A stretch of DNA of 64,000 nt from WRKB01 sp031551145 (GCA_031551145.1 JAVBNZ010000008.1:39739-103738); one strand, 5' to 3'; shown: positions 31,772-40,750, numbered from the stretch's first letter. Made by a program: numbers and translations. The notes: a model not told the origin generated them from the sequence alone.

Positions 31772-34048
31772 CTATTCCTTGGGCATGGAAACGGTTTCGG
31801 CCGGGCCGGTCTCGTGTTCGGTGTCTTTATGTTCGGCCGCTTTGCCGTTTTTTTCCTTGTCCGGGTAGGCGATGCGCTGGTGGAAAAGTCCGGTGAGAAT
31901 ACGCCGGAAATTCACGCTGAGCTTGTGCAGGTCCTTGAAAGTCAATTCGGATTCGTCCAACTGGCCTTCCGCGAAGACACCCTTGAGGATTTTGTCGATA
32001 TGCCCGGCAATGCGCGCCGGGGTGGGGTCGTTCAAAGTACGGCTCGAAGCTTCAACCACGTCCGCCAGCATGACAATGGCCGCCTCCCTGCTCTGGGGCT
32101 TGGGGCCGGAGTAGCAATAGTCCTCGTGGCGCGGGTTTTCCCCCAGATCGATCGCCTTCTGGTAAAAATAGCTCATCAGGCGCGTGCCGTGGTGTTGGCC
32201 GATAATGTCGGCGATTTCCTGCCCCAGGCGGTTGTTTTGGGCGAGTTCCACACCTTTTTTCACGTGAGAGGTCAGGATAAGCGCGCTCATTGAGGGCGCG
32301 AGCTTGTCGTGCTTGTTTTCTCCGCCGAATTGATTCTCAATGAAATATTCGGGGTAGGAGATCTTGCCGATATCATGGAACAGCGCCGCGACCTTGCACA
32401 ACAGGCTGTTCGCGCCGACGGCCTTGGCGCCGGCTTCCACCAGGTTGGCCACCAGCAGGGAGTGGTGATACGTGCCGGGCATGGCGAGCATGAGTTCCTG
32501 CAGCAGAGGCTGCTCGAGGTTCATGAGTTCCATGAGCCTGAAGCGCGTGGTATAGCCGAAAATAAGCTCCAGAATGGGGCTGACGGCAAAAAGCAGCAAC
32601 AACGTGGTGATGGAACTGACAAACACCGCAACCAATTCGCCCGGATATTCCGAGGGCGGATTTTGCGACAGCAGCGTGGTGCCCAGCCAAAGCACAAGGT
32701 GAAACAGAAAATAGGGCACCAGGCTCCAGACCATGTCCTGCCTGCTCTGGGCGCGGGTGATCAACCAGGTGACGAACATGCCGCTTAGAAAATAAAAGAG
32801 GAAAAGCGGCGTGTTTCCTCGGAACATGGCCGCGCAGAACAAGGCGATGAGCAACCCGAAAGAACAATAGCGCCGGGCGGCGAAGACCATGGCCGCCAGC
32901 CCCACCACGGCTCCCACAGGGTAGCCGTAACTGAATTTGGTCAAATACGTCGCGTCGTGAAAATACAGGCCGAGCAGATAGAGGGCTTTGGCTCCGCAGC
33001 AAAACACCAGCAGCAGCGAGGAAATGAGCACGAAATCCTTGCGACTGAGCGGGGTTCCCGACCGACCGCTCGGGGCCACGAAAAGGCCGATGGAAATGAA
33101 AAGCGAAAAAACAAAGGTGCCGGCAACGGTTTTTACGTCCAACATGTTTTTGGAACCGGCATAAATGGCCTGAATCTTGATCTGCTGCTCGCGGGTGATT
33201 CTGTCTCCCTTGCGGGCCACGGTTTCTCCCCGATGCAGGTGGTAATAGACGGGCTCCACCGCCTTGACCACGGAGAGCGCCTGGGCGCGCGTGGCTTCGC
33301 TGTTGTAGCTGAGCGAGGGCATAAGCAACGCGCCGACAAGGTCGGCTACAGCCTTCTGACATTGGAAGCTCAGACTTTTTTCCGCCTTGAGATCTATGGA
33401 AAGCTCGGCCAGCAGGCTTTGGGTGTCGGCCAGGGTGGTGCTGTCCGTGCGCAGGGTTTCGGTGCCCGTATCCAGGTTGCGTATCAGGATGCCCGCGCGC
33501 GCGGCCCGCAGCAATTGCAGGCGCGGCAGCACTCCTTCGTTCAGCTTTGTTTCTATCTTGGGCAGTACGGAGTTGACGACGAAGAGCTGCAGTCGCGGGT
33601 CGGCATAGAGCGCGTATTGCGTGTCGGAAATTTCCATGCCGAGTTCATGCTTCAACTGTTCCCTGCGATCGTCCACGCCGGGCGTGTCCGTTTCGTTGAT
33701 TTCCTTGAACAGGGCATGGATGCGTTTGTTCAGGCGTATGGCGGCCTCCGCGCTCAAATCGAAGACCGGGGGCTGGCGGGCAATGATCTGTTCGCGCCGG
33801 GCCTGGGTGGCCTGGCTGTCTTCCAGGCGCATGTCGCGCTCGGCGACAATATCCTGCTCCGCCACTTCTCCCGCGATATACACGCGGGCGTTTTGCGAAA
33901 GATTCGCGCCCGCGAGCAGGGAAAGCAGAAGCAGCACCAGAACAAGCAGCGCAAGACCGCTGCCGCGGTGATGCCGCTGGAACGCCTCTCGTATCGCTTC
34001 GCTGAAATTAGAGCCGGGTCGGCCGCTGGGAATTTTCGTGCTTGTCAT
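31772..34048 (-). CDS. pgpH: PgpH-type membrane HD phosphohydrolase (7TM-HD family)
   Basis: A 758-residue inner-membrane protein. A short cytosolic start, one membrane helix (about residues 30-50), a periplasmic domain of ~260 residues with a repeated NxR..DITAE-like pattern, then seven membrane segments and a cytosolic HD domain with VAALFHDIGKISYPEYFIENQ. In Listeria PgpH hydrolyses the second messenger c-di-AMP to pApA; the same architecture here suggests a cyclic dinucleotide phosphodiesterase, though no c-di-AMP synthase is in the window. The ATG at 34048 overlaps the phoH 3' end by 41 bases and has no clear ribosome-binding site, implying translational coupling or a slightly different start. 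Confidence 0.88.
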   Translation of the reverse strand: MTSTKIPSGRPGSNFSEAIREAFQRHHRGSGLALLVLVLLLLSLLAGANLSQNARVYIAGEVAEQDIVAERDMRLEDSQATQARREQIIARQPPVFDLSAEAAIRLNKRIHALFKEINETDTPGVDDRREQLKHELGMEISDTQYALYADPRLQLFVVNSVLPKIETKLNEGVLPRLQLLRAARAGILIRNLDTGTETLRTDSTTLADTQSLLAELSIDLKAEKSLSFQCQKAVADLVGALLMPSLSYNSEATRAQALSVVKAVEPVYYHLHRGETVARKGDRITREQQIKIQAIYAGSKNMLDVKTVAGTFVFSLFISIGLFVAPSGRSGTPLSRKDFVLISSLLLVFCCGAKALYLLGLYFHDATYLTKFSYGYPVGAVVGLAAMVFAARRYCSFGLLIALFCAAMFRGNTPLFLFYFLSGMFVTWLITRAQSRQDMVWSLVPYFLFHLVLWLGTTLLSQNPPSEYPGELVAVFVSSITTLLLLFAVSPILELIFGYTTRFRLMELMNLEQPLLQELMLAMPGTYHHSLLVANLVEAGAKAVGANSLLCKVAALFHDIGKISYPEYFIENQFGGENKHDKLAPSMSALILTSHVKKGVELAQNNRLGQEIADIIGQHHGTRLMSYFYQKAIDLGENPRHEDYCYSGPKPQSREAAIVMLADVVEASSRTLNDPTPARIAGHIDKILKGVFAEGQLDESELTFKDLHKLSVNFRRILTGLFHQRIAYPDKEKNGKAAEHKDTEHETGPAETVSMPKE

Positions 34049-35015
34049 AGGCAGTGATGACGGCGCTGACCAGGGGATGGCGCACCACGTCGTGTTCAGT
34101 GAAGTGAATGAACGCCACCTGCCGGATCCCGGCCAGGATGTGCAGTGCCCCCACAAGGCCGGAGCGCGACGCCGCGTCCTCGCCCGCCTGGGGGGGCAGG
34201 TCTATCTGGGTGATGTCGCCGGTGACGACGGCTCTGGAGTTCATGCCCAGGCGGGTCAGAAACATCTTCATCTGTTCCCGCGTGGTGTTTTGCGCTTCGT
34301 CCAGAATAATGAAGGCGTCGTTCAGGGTGCGCCCGCGCATGAAGGCCAGGGGCGCGACTTCTATAAGTCCCGTCTCCAGCATGGAAGCCACCCTGGGTTG
34401 GGGCAGCATGTCGTGCAGGGCGTCGTACAGCGGCCGCAGATACGGGTTGACCTTCTCCGCCAGATCGCCCGGCAGAAAACCCAGGCGTTCACCCGCTTCC
34501 ACGGCCGGCCGTGTGAGCACGATGCGTTTCACCCTGCCCTGAAGAAACAGAGAAACCGCCATGGCCACGGCCAGATAGGTTTTGCCCGTTCCGGCGGGCC
34601 CGACGGCGAACACCATTTCGTTGGCGCGCAGGGCGTGCAGATAACGTTTTTGCGCGAGATTGCGCGCCGCAACGCTTTTTCCGGACGATTGCAGAAAAAC
34701 CGCGTCCCGATAGACGGAGGCGAGTTCCAGCCCCGGCTCTTCTTCCAGCATGGAATAGGCCCGAAGCATGTCCTGCTGCGTCAATCCTCTGTCTGAACGC
34801 AGAAGAGCATACCATTGCGCGAACAGATTGCTGAGACGGCCGCGCACTTGAGGATCGGCGCTGTGGATGGTCAGTGTTGCGCCGCGTGAATCAAGACGCG
34901 CCCCGCTCCGTTTGCCGAGGCTGTTCAGATGCGCGTTGTGGGGGCCGAACAATACGCCGGCCAGGGACGGATCATCAAATTCGAGAATATCGGAGTGCTC
35001 TGCCTCTGCTGTCAT
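34008..35015 (-). CDS. ybeZ: PhoH family ATPase (PhoH-like, YbeZ type)
   Basis: A 335-residue cytoplasmic P-loop protein. Walker A is VGPAGTGKTYLAVA, Walker B is AFIILDEAQNTT, followed by MFLTRLGMNSRAVVTGD and a sensor region, matching the PhoH/YbeZ family; YbeZ binds YbeY and is thought to act in RNA processing. The N-terminal ~100 residues contain a KH-like segment (IHSADPQVRGRLSNLFAQW). GAGGG lies just upstream of the ATG. First gene of the operon with pgpH and ybeY. Confidence 0.92.
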   Translation of the reverse strand: MTAEAEHSDILEFDDPSLAGVLFGPHNAHLNSLGKRSGARLDSRGATLTIHSADPQVRGRLSNLFAQWYALLRSDRGLTQQDMLRAYSMLEEEPGLELASVYRDAVFLQSSGKSVAARNLAQKRYLHALRANEMVFAVGPAGTGKTYLAVAMAVSLFLQGRVKRIVLTRPAVEAGERLGFLPGDLAEKVNPYLRPLYDALHDMLPQPRVASMLETGLIEVAPLAFMRGRTLNDAFIILDEAQNTTREQMKMFLTRLGMNSRAVVTGDITQIDLPPQAGEDAASRSGLVGALHILAGIRQVAFIHFTEHDVVRHPLVSAVITAYDKHENSQRPTRL

Positions 35016-35075
35016 GGACCCTCTAAAAAATGACGAAAATACATATCGCAGGTTCGTATAAAATCATCAATACCG

Positions 35076-35111
35076 GTGCCGCGTTATAAACGGCACTGCG
35101 TCGTTACCCAA
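35076..35111 (-). promoter_or_regulatory. Predicted phoH promoter with an inverted repeat over the -10 box
   Basis: On the minus strand TTGGGT (35106-35111) and TATAAC (35083-35088) are spaced by 17 bases. A 6-bp inverted repeat (GTGCCG at 35076-35081, CGGCAC at 35091-35096) brackets the -10 box, as expected for a repressor site. Confidence 0.45.
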
Positions 35112-35190
35112 TAAAATTATCAAAAAATAACGTTTCTCCTACGTTAGCTCTTTCCCCGCATGCTGTCCATGAATTTCGTCTGATCATCTC

Positions 35191-35204
35191 GGCATGAATT
35201 GTGC
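35191..35204 (+). promoter_or_regulatory. Candidate sigma-54 promoter
   Basis: The sequence CGGCATGAATTGTGCAT contains the GG-N10-GC arrangement of -24/-12 promoters and matches most of the TGGCAC-N5-TTGCA consensus. The predicted start is about 33 bases before the ATG at 35249, and no sigma-70 alternative is better. Confidence 0.45.
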
Positions 35205-35248
35205 ATTACAAACGCCGTATACAAACATCAGCCGTTTAGGAGAGCGAC

Positions 35249-35848
35249 ATGGGCGTGACCGGCATAGGGAACTACGGCATTGATTCCTATCAGATGCAGC
35301 AGCTTTTTGCGCAGGAAAACAACGGCGGCCAGGCAACGAACACACGCACCGCCGCCAATTATTCCGCTATGCAGACCGTCAGCGCCGTCGCCGAATTGAC
35401 GCGCGCGGTCATGGACAAAATGGGCGTGGGCGCAAACGACAAGGTGACGTTCGGCCGGATCAACGCCTACCGTCAGCAGATGGAAAAAGAATATGTGGAG
35501 AAGCTCAACGCCGATTTCGAAAAGCTGGGCATAGACCCCGGGGTGGCCTTTCAACTCAAGGCGAACGACAAGGGCGGGTTGACCGTCAGCTCCATGCACG
35601 CCGACAAGGACAAGGTGCAGAAGTATTTTGACGACAATCCCGACATGGTAAAACAATATCAGGAAATACAGGCGCTCGCCGATCTCGATGCCGCCCGCAA
35701 AAAGCTGGACATCAGCACGGGTGAACTGAAAAAACGCATCCAGATAGAAAATATGAGCGTCTGGTGGGGGCAGCAGGGCGGCGGTTCGTCCATCATGAAC
35801 TATTCGGCGGGCGTGGACTGGTTCAGCGGCGTAAACGCCACAGTTTGA
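35249..35848 (+). CDS. Conserved protein of unknown function behind a sigma-54-like promoter
   Basis: A 199-residue protein with no signal peptide or membrane helix. The N-terminus (VTGIGNYGIDSYQMQQLF) is Gly/Tyr/Gln-rich and resembles the flexible ends of secreted flagellar or type III substrates. The middle is helical and charged (YRQQMEKEYVEKLNADFEKL; DLDAARKKLDISTGELKKR), and the C-terminus has WWGQQGGGSSIMNYSAGVDW. AGGAGAG at 35238-35244 is a strong ribosome-binding site. I do not recognise a named family; proteins of this look occur in Desulfovibrio-type genomes. It is monocistronic, divergent from phoH and convergent with gatB. A motility or surface role is speculation from the promoter type. 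Confidence 0.75.
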   Translation: MGVTGIGNYGIDSYQMQQLFAQENNGGQATNTRTAANYSAMQTVSAVAELTRAVMDKMGVGANDKVTFGRINAYRQQMEKEYVEKLNADFEKLGIDPGVAFQLKANDKGGLTVSSMHADKDKVQKYFDDNPDMVKQYQEIQALADLDAARKKLDISTGELKKRIQIENMSVWWGQQGGGSSIMNYSAGVDWFSGVNATV

Positions 35849-35864
35849 AGTCTTTTTCGACCGC

Positions 35865-37292
35865 CTACCCCAGTTTCTTTTCCAACAATTCCCCCACAAG
35901 AGCCGGATTTGCCTTGCCGCGCGTCGCGCGCATGACCTGACCGACAAAGAAGCTCATCAGTTTGGTTTTGCCTGCCCGATACGCCTGCACTTCAGCAGGG
36001 TTGGCGGTCAGCGCCGCATCGACGGCCTCTTCGATGAAGGCGCTGTCCGAAACTTGGGCCAGCCCTTTTTCCCGCATAAATTCTTCCGGATCCCGCCCCT
36101 CAGAGAAAAGTTCGCCGAAATGGTCGTTGGCCGTTTTAACGCTGATTGTGCCCGCATCGACCATAGCCGCAAGCTTGCCCAGGAAACGGGGAGGCATGGC
36201 GGCGCTTTCCAGGCTTCGGCCCTGGTTGATTTCGCGCAGCAAAGGGCCCAGTACCAGCCGGGCCGCGGAACGCGGAGCCGTGTGCGCGGCAAGGGATTGC
36301 TCGAAAAAATCCGCCAGGGCGCGATCCGTGCACAGGATTTCGGCATCCTCCGGCTTGAGTTCATATTCCTGCACAAAACGCGCGCGGCGCGCGGCCGGCA
36401 ATTCGGGAAGTTCTTCTTTCCATTGCGCGAACTGTTCGGACGTGATGCGCACGGGCAGCAGATCGGGATCGGGGAAATAGCGGTAGTCGTGCGCTTCTTC
36501 TTTTTCGCGCATGGCCAGGGTGTGGTTTTTCACCGCGTCGTACAGCCTGGTTTCGCGCCCCACCACGCCGCCTTCGTCCAAAATGTCCTGCTGGCGCAAA
36601 ATTTCATATTCCAGGGCCCGCTGCACGTTTTTGAAGGAATTGAGGTTTTTCAGTTCCGCGCGCGCGCCGAATTCCGTTGTGCCTTTTTCGCGCAGCGAAA
36701 TGTTGGCGTCGCAGCGGAAACTCCCCTCTTCCATGTTGCCGTCGCACACGCCGAGCCAGGTGACGAGGGAATGCAGGCCTTTCAGATACGCGACGGCTTC
36801 TTCCGGGCTGCGCATGTCGGGTTCGGAAACGATCTCGATAAGCGGCATGCCCGCGCGGTTCAAGTCGACATAACTGTGCTTTTCCTGCCGGCCGTGGACG
36901 CTCTTGCCGGCGTCGTTTTCAAGATGGATACGGGTAATGCCGATGTCTTTCGGGCCGGCGGACGTTTCTATGCGCAGCCTGCCGGGACCGCAGATGGGCG
37001 CGTCGAACTGGGAAATTTGATACCCGCCCGGCAGATCGGGATACATATAGTTTTTGCGGGCGAAGACCGAATGCGAATTGATTTCGCACTCCACGGCCAA
37101 CCCCATGCGCACGGCGTATTCCACGGCTTTTTCGTTCAGAGAGGGCAGCGCGCCGGGCATGCCCGCGCAAACTTCGCATACGCGGCTGTTGGGCTCTCCG
37201 CCGAAGGCGGTGGAACAGCCGCAGAAAAGCTTGGACCGCGTCGCCAACTGCACATGTACTTCGAGACCGATAACGGCTTCATATCTGCTCAT
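35865..37292 (-). CDS. gatB: Aspartyl/glutamyl-tRNA amidotransferase subunit B
   Basis: A 475-residue tRNA-binding and kinase subunit of GatCAB, which converts Glu-tRNA(Gln) and Asp-tRNA(Asn) to the amides. It starts YEAVIGLEVHVQL, has the Zn-site-like FCGCSTAFGG and CEVCAGMPGALP, then NYMYPDLPGGYQISQFD, ENDAGKSVH, and DYRYFPDPDLLP, all family signatures. The C-terminal helical and YqeY-like domains are present, ending KANPALVGELLEKKL. The start at 37292 has GAAGGG upstream; an ATG at 37307 that overlaps the previous stop (ATGA) is an alternative. gatA and gatC are not in the window. Confidence 0.95.
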   Translation of the reverse strand: MSRYEAVIGLEVHVQLATRSKLFCGCSTAFGGEPNSRVCEVCAGMPGALPSLNEKAVEYAVRMGLAVECEINSHSVFARKNYMYPDLPGGYQISQFDAPICGPGRLRIETSAGPKDIGITRIHLENDAGKSVHGRQEKHSYVDLNRAGMPLIEIVSEPDMRSPEEAVAYLKGLHSLVTWLGVCDGNMEEGSFRCDANISLREKGTTEFGARAELKNLNSFKNVQRALEYEILRQQDILDEGGVVGRETRLYDAVKNHTLAMREKEEAHDYRYFPDPDLLPVRITSEQFAQWKEELPELPAARRARFVQEYELKPEDAEILCTDRALADFFEQSLAAHTAPRSAARLVLGPLLREINQGRSLESAAMPPRFLGKLAAMVDAGTISVKTANDHFGELFSEGRDPEEFMREKGLAQVSDSAFIEEAVDAALTANPAEVQAYRAGKTKLMSFFVGQVMRATRGKANPALVGELLEKKLG

Positions 37293-37303
37293 GTCCATGC
37301 CCT

Positions 37304-39046
37304 TCATTCTTTCAGTTTCGCGTCAAAATACTTGCCCACGCCGTACTGCCCCCTGCGGAAAAATTTTTCCGGCCCGGGCCCGATGATCTGGAGCTCCTTG
37401 TTCTGCTCCAGCATTTCCAGGGCAATGTGCATTTCCTTGGTGCAGCCGGTGGAAAAGGTGGCGTCCTTTCCGCTCCAGGCGGGCGGCACCTTGCGCCCCA
37501 GCAGGGCGAAGCTTTCCTCGATGTCTTCCATGGTCTGGAAACGCCAGATATCGATGAAATTGCTGCGCTGCACCTGTTCCCACATGTACATGAGATCGTC
37601 GCCGTCCATACCTTCTTCGAACTGCTCCGTGGGATTGACGATCAGCAGGCCGTCGTTTTTTTCGCGCAGGCGGGCGACAAAGGCGTTGACGAGCTGCACG
37701 GCCGTGCCGGTCTGGCCGGGAATGCTGCCGACGATACAGCTGTAGAACATCACGTTTCTGCCGCCCTGTTTGGCCCGGCGCATTTCCTCAATGATGTTCT
37801 CGGCCTTGTTGGTCAGATAGACGTCGCTGAACTTGTGGGAACCCTTGGCCTGGGCCTTGGTCTCCATGTGGTAGCTGCCGTCGGGCTCGTTCCAGTAACA
37901 GAGAATGTCGCGGGTAAAGCCGTGGCTGCTGCCGAGCAGCGCGCTGCGGTTGCGCCAGCCTTTGGCGATGATGAGATCCGCCTCTTTCCAGGCGCGGGCG
38001 AAAGTGACGGAAGCGCGGTGCAGGTTGAGGCGTTCGCGCGTGCCGTCATCAATGACGAGCAGCCTGTTTTCTTGAAGCAGTTGGAGCAGCCTGTTCTTGC
38101 CGATCTGTCTGTCGCGTATCACCCGGCCCCGGCTGAGAAGTTTTTTCAGCACCGGATCGCTTTCCGCGTCGTGAATGGTGGGGGAATAGAAGAAAAAATC
38201 GCTTTTGGCGGCATAGATTACCCTGTGCCCCATATGCATGAGCCGGGAAATCATGGCGAGATCGAAAACCATGCCCCCGTCGGCGTCGCTCAGGAAAAGA
38301 ATGGTTTTCCCGCCGTGCTCGTTTTCCGGCCCGAAAACGCTTTTCAGGGGTTTCGAGCGAAGAGCGGCAAGCGCGAGTTCTTCTTCCATGTTCAAACTGG
38401 AAGGCGGCGCGCCGATCCATCTGCGCGCCTGCATGGAAAGATACATGTAACGCGAAAGTTCGAGATTGTTCAATTCTTCCCGTATTTCCGGGATGGAAGC
38501 GCGCATGCACTCCGGCGGCGGCATGCGCAGAAGGCGCTGCATGCCGGGGTCGTTCAGCAGTTGTTCGGCTTTGGCATTGGCCTCGCGCCGCCGCTTGACC
38601 CAGGGGTCGGGCTCGTCCGTCAGAAAAAATACCAGGCCGGTCATGCGCTTCACGAGCCGCGAGGGAATGATCGTCCCCTGACGCACGCTCTGGCGGAAGC
38701 GGTAACCGCAGAAACGCAGGGCGCGCTGCCGGCTTTTTTTGTCCCGGCAGGTAAGACGGATGAGCCGCACGATGATGCGCCAGGCCCGGTTGTATTGCCC
38801 CTGCAACTGCGCGCTGAGATCCGGGGAAATCAGCATGCGGAAGATGCCGTCCGAACAGGGCAGATAGACCTGATCATCTTCCAGCGCCACCATGAAGCGC
38901 AGTTGCTCGGGCGTGGCGATGAGCTCCGGGTTCATGTGGAAGGCAATGTTGTTGTCCGTCATCATGTTGTACAGCCAAGCATCAAAATCCATATCCCGGC
39001 CGAGCCGGATGTCGCTGACTTTTTCAATCACGGGCAGTTTACGCAT
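37304..39046 (-). CDS. DUF89/ARMT1-like protein with altered metal-site motif
   Basis: A 580-residue cytoplasmic protein. The C-terminal half resembles the DUF89/ARMT1 fold: KTILFLSDADGGMVFDLAMI (about residues 247-266) corresponds to the family's DNAGE...FD metal-binding region, and KEADLIIAKGWRN (354-366) to its AdlvisKGmgN motif. Here the family's Asp-Asn and Glu are replaced (DADGG), so the classic metal-dependent phosphatase chemistry may be lost or changed. The N-terminal ~240 residues are helical, basic and not recognised. It lies between nadK and gatB, overlapping each by a few bases, so the three are one operon. Function unknown; DUF89 proteins elsewhere remove damaged phosphometabolites. 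Confidence 0.65.
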   Translation of the reverse strand: MRKLPVIEKVSDIRLGRDMDFDAWLYNMMTDNNIAFHMNPELIATPEQLRFMVALEDDQVYLPCSDGIFRMLISPDLSAQLQGQYNRAWRIIVRLIRLTCRDKKSRQRALRFCGYRFRQSVRQGTIIPSRLVKRMTGLVFFLTDEPDPWVKRRREANAKAEQLLNDPGMQRLLRMPPPECMRASIPEIREELNNLELSRYMYLSMQARRWIGAPPSSLNMEEELALAALRSKPLKSVFGPENEHGGKTILFLSDADGGMVFDLAMISRLMHMGHRVIYAAKSDFFFYSPTIHDAESDPVLKKLLSRGRVIRDRQIGKNRLLQLLQENRLLVIDDGTRERLNLHRASVTFARAWKEADLIIAKGWRNRSALLGSSHGFTRDILCYWNEPDGSYHMETKAQAKGSHKFSDVYLTNKAENIIEEMRRAKQGGRNVMFYSCIVGSIPGQTGTAVQLVNAFVARLREKNDGLLIVNPTEQFEEGMDGDDLMYMWEQVQRSNFIDIWRFQTMEDIEESFALLGRKVPPAWSGKDATFSTGCTKEMHIALEMLEQNKELQIIGPGPEKFFRRGQYGVGKYFDAKLKE

Positions 39047-39920
39047 CGTGTTCTCCCCCCGGAGCGTGCGGACTTGTCGGACGTTCGGTCAGAAAGCCGC
39101 GCGCTTTCAGCCTGCTGAAATATCCCTCCCGACCCGCCCTGGCGAAGCACACGCCGCCGGGCAGGGTGCGCACCGTTATTTCGTCGTCCGTGCGCAGTTC
39201 ATATCCTACCTGCCCGTCCACGGTCAGGTGGATGTCCGTGGTGTTGTTGGGCAGACGTATGTGTGCTTCCATGGGATGCGGCAGTACCAGAGGCGGAAAA
39301 TTGCACAAAAACGGACAGATGGGCACCAGAGCGAGAGCGCTGATGTCCGGATGCACGAGCGGCCCCCCGGCCGAAGCCGCATAACCGGAACATCCCTGCG
39401 GTGAGGCCACAATCAGTCCGTCCGCCCGTATGCGGCAAAGGTCGAAACTTTGTATCGCAATATCCAGATTAACGACACGCGCCATGCTGCCCCGGTTGAT
39501 CACCACGTCGTTGACGGCAAAGCCGGAAACGATCTTTTCTCCGCTCCGATGCAGGTCAAAGGCGAGAGCCGTGCGCCGGAGCTCGAGCAGACGGCCGGCC
39601 AGGGCGGATTCCAGCACTTCCCGCCAATTTTCGGAACGGGTTTCGGCCAGAAAACCCACCTTGCCGAAATTGATGCCCAGCAGAGGCACGGGATTCGGCA
39701 CAAAGCGCCGTGCCGCGTCCAAAACGGTGCCGTCACCGCCGAGCACGACCACAAGCGTATAGGAGGGCAGCGCCGCATACGTTTCATCGGCCTGTACGCA
39801 GCGCACGGCGCCGCCGGCGCTTTCGAGCAGCGCGCGGATATCCGCGGCCAGGGCGGAAGCTTCGGGATGGCGGGCTTTGACCACAAGAAGGACGGAATGT
39901 TCCGCGTGCGCAAGGCTCAT
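39039..39920 (-). CDS. nadK: NAD kinase
   Basis: A 293-residue ATP-NAD kinase making NADP. The diagnostic LGGDGTVLDAARRF (GGDG at residues 61-64), LGINFGKVGFLAET, and NDVVINRG motifs are intact. The loop usually written TPTGSTAY is here SPQGCSGYAASAGGPLVHP, a noticeable deviation, although the downstream AGGP is kept. The ATG at 39920 is chosen because AGGA lies 7 bases upstream and NadK proteins begin close to this strand; the frame is open to 40022 without a better ribosome-binding site. First gene of the nadK-DUF89-gatB operon. Confidence 0.92.
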   Translation of the reverse strand: MSLAHAEHSVLLVVKARHPEASALAADIRALLESAGGAVRCVQADETYAALPSYTLVVVLGGDGTVLDAARRFVPNPVPLLGINFGKVGFLAETRSENWREVLESALAGRLLELRRTALAFDLHRSGEKIVSGFAVNDVVINRGSMARVVNLDIAIQSFDLCRIRADGLIVASPQGCSGYAASAGGPLVHPDISALALVPICPFLCNFPPLVLPHPMEAHIRLPNNTTDIHLTVDGQVGYELRTDDEITVRTLPGGVCFARAGREGYFSRLKARGFLTERPTSPHAPGGEHDA

Positions 39921-40008
39921 GCGGCAATCCTGAAAAGCGGGTGAGTTGGAAAGCATACCCGAGAATTCATACGCAAAAGCCTTTGAGGCTTCAAGCGATT
40001 TTGCAACC

Positions 40009-40037
40009 TTGTCCTCCATCATTTTTTTGTGTATTCT
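40009..40037 (+). promoter_or_regulatory. Predicted sigma-70 promoter of gmhA
   Basis: TTGTCC (40009-40014) and TATTCT (40032-40037) are spaced by 17 bases, about 38 bases before the ATG at 40076. Confidence 0.5.
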
Positions 40038-40075
40038 GAAATATTACCGCCGCAACGCAGCGCAAAGGAAAGGCC

Positions 40076-40708
40076 ATGATCTCGAAAAGCAGACAGATCA
40101 TTGAACGGCATGCCGAAGAAGGCATGAAGGTGCGCAGGGAATTCTTCGATACGGAGTCAGGGCGCCTGGAAGAATGCGCCCGACGCATCGCCGTTGCCCT
40201 GGGCAAGGGCCGCAAGCTGCTGATCTGCGGCAACGGGGGCAGCGCGGCCGATGCCCAGCATCTGGCCGGCGAATTCGTCAACCGTTTTCTCATCGACCGC
40301 CCTCCCCTGCCCGCCATCGCCCTGACCACCGATACCTCCGTGCTCACCGCCGTGGGCAACGATTTCGGTTTTGACCAAATTTTCGCCAAGCAGGTGCTTG
40401 CTCTGGGGTTGCCGGGAGATGTGCTGCTTGCCGTATCCACCTCCGGCAAAAGCCCCAATGTGCTCGCAGCCCTGCGCGCCGCCGCGGAAAAAGGCATGCG
40501 GACCATAGGCATGAGCGGCCCTGCGGGTTCCGGCGGGGAAATGGACGAACTCTGCGACATCGTGCTGCATGTGCCGCATGATTCCACTCCGTTGATACAG
40601 GAAATACACATCTGCGCGGGACATTTGCTCTGCGCGCTGGTGGATCACTTCCTTTTCGAAGATGTCATGGCTATATTGCCTGATCTGCGCGGGGACGCCG
40701 CGCCGTAG
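40076..40708 (+). CDS. gmhA: Phosphoheptose isomerase
   Basis: A 210-residue SIS-domain enzyme converting sedoheptulose 7-phosphate to D-glycero-D-manno-heptose 7-phosphate, the first step to the LPS inner-core heptose. Key stretches: LLICGNGGSAADAQHLAGEFVNRF, TDTSVLTAVGNDFGFD, SGKSPNVLAAL and the C-terminal HICAGHLLCALVD that supplies metal ligands. AAGGAAAGG lies ahead of the ATG. Divergent from nadK. A hairpin closes its 3' region. Confidence 0.95.
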   Translation: MISKSRQIIERHAEEGMKVRREFFDTESGRLEECARRIAVALGKGRKLLICGNGGSAADAQHLAGEFVNRFLIDRPPLPAIALTTDTSVLTAVGNDFGFDQIFAKQVLALGLPGDVLLAVSTSGKSPNVLAALRAAAEKGMRTIGMSGPAGSGGEMDELCDIVLHVPHDSTPLIQEIHICAGHLLCALVDHFLFEDVMAILPDLRGDAAP

Positions 40709-40725
40709 AATATTTCAAACGCCCC

Positions 40726-40750
40726 GCGGGGATTTTCCGCAAATCCCCGC
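40726..40750. repeat. Perfect 10-bp stem-loop after gmhA
   Basis: GCGGGGATTT and its exact complement with a 5-base loop TCCGC. No T-run follows, so it may stabilise the gmhA mRNA end more than terminate. Confidence 0.5.
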
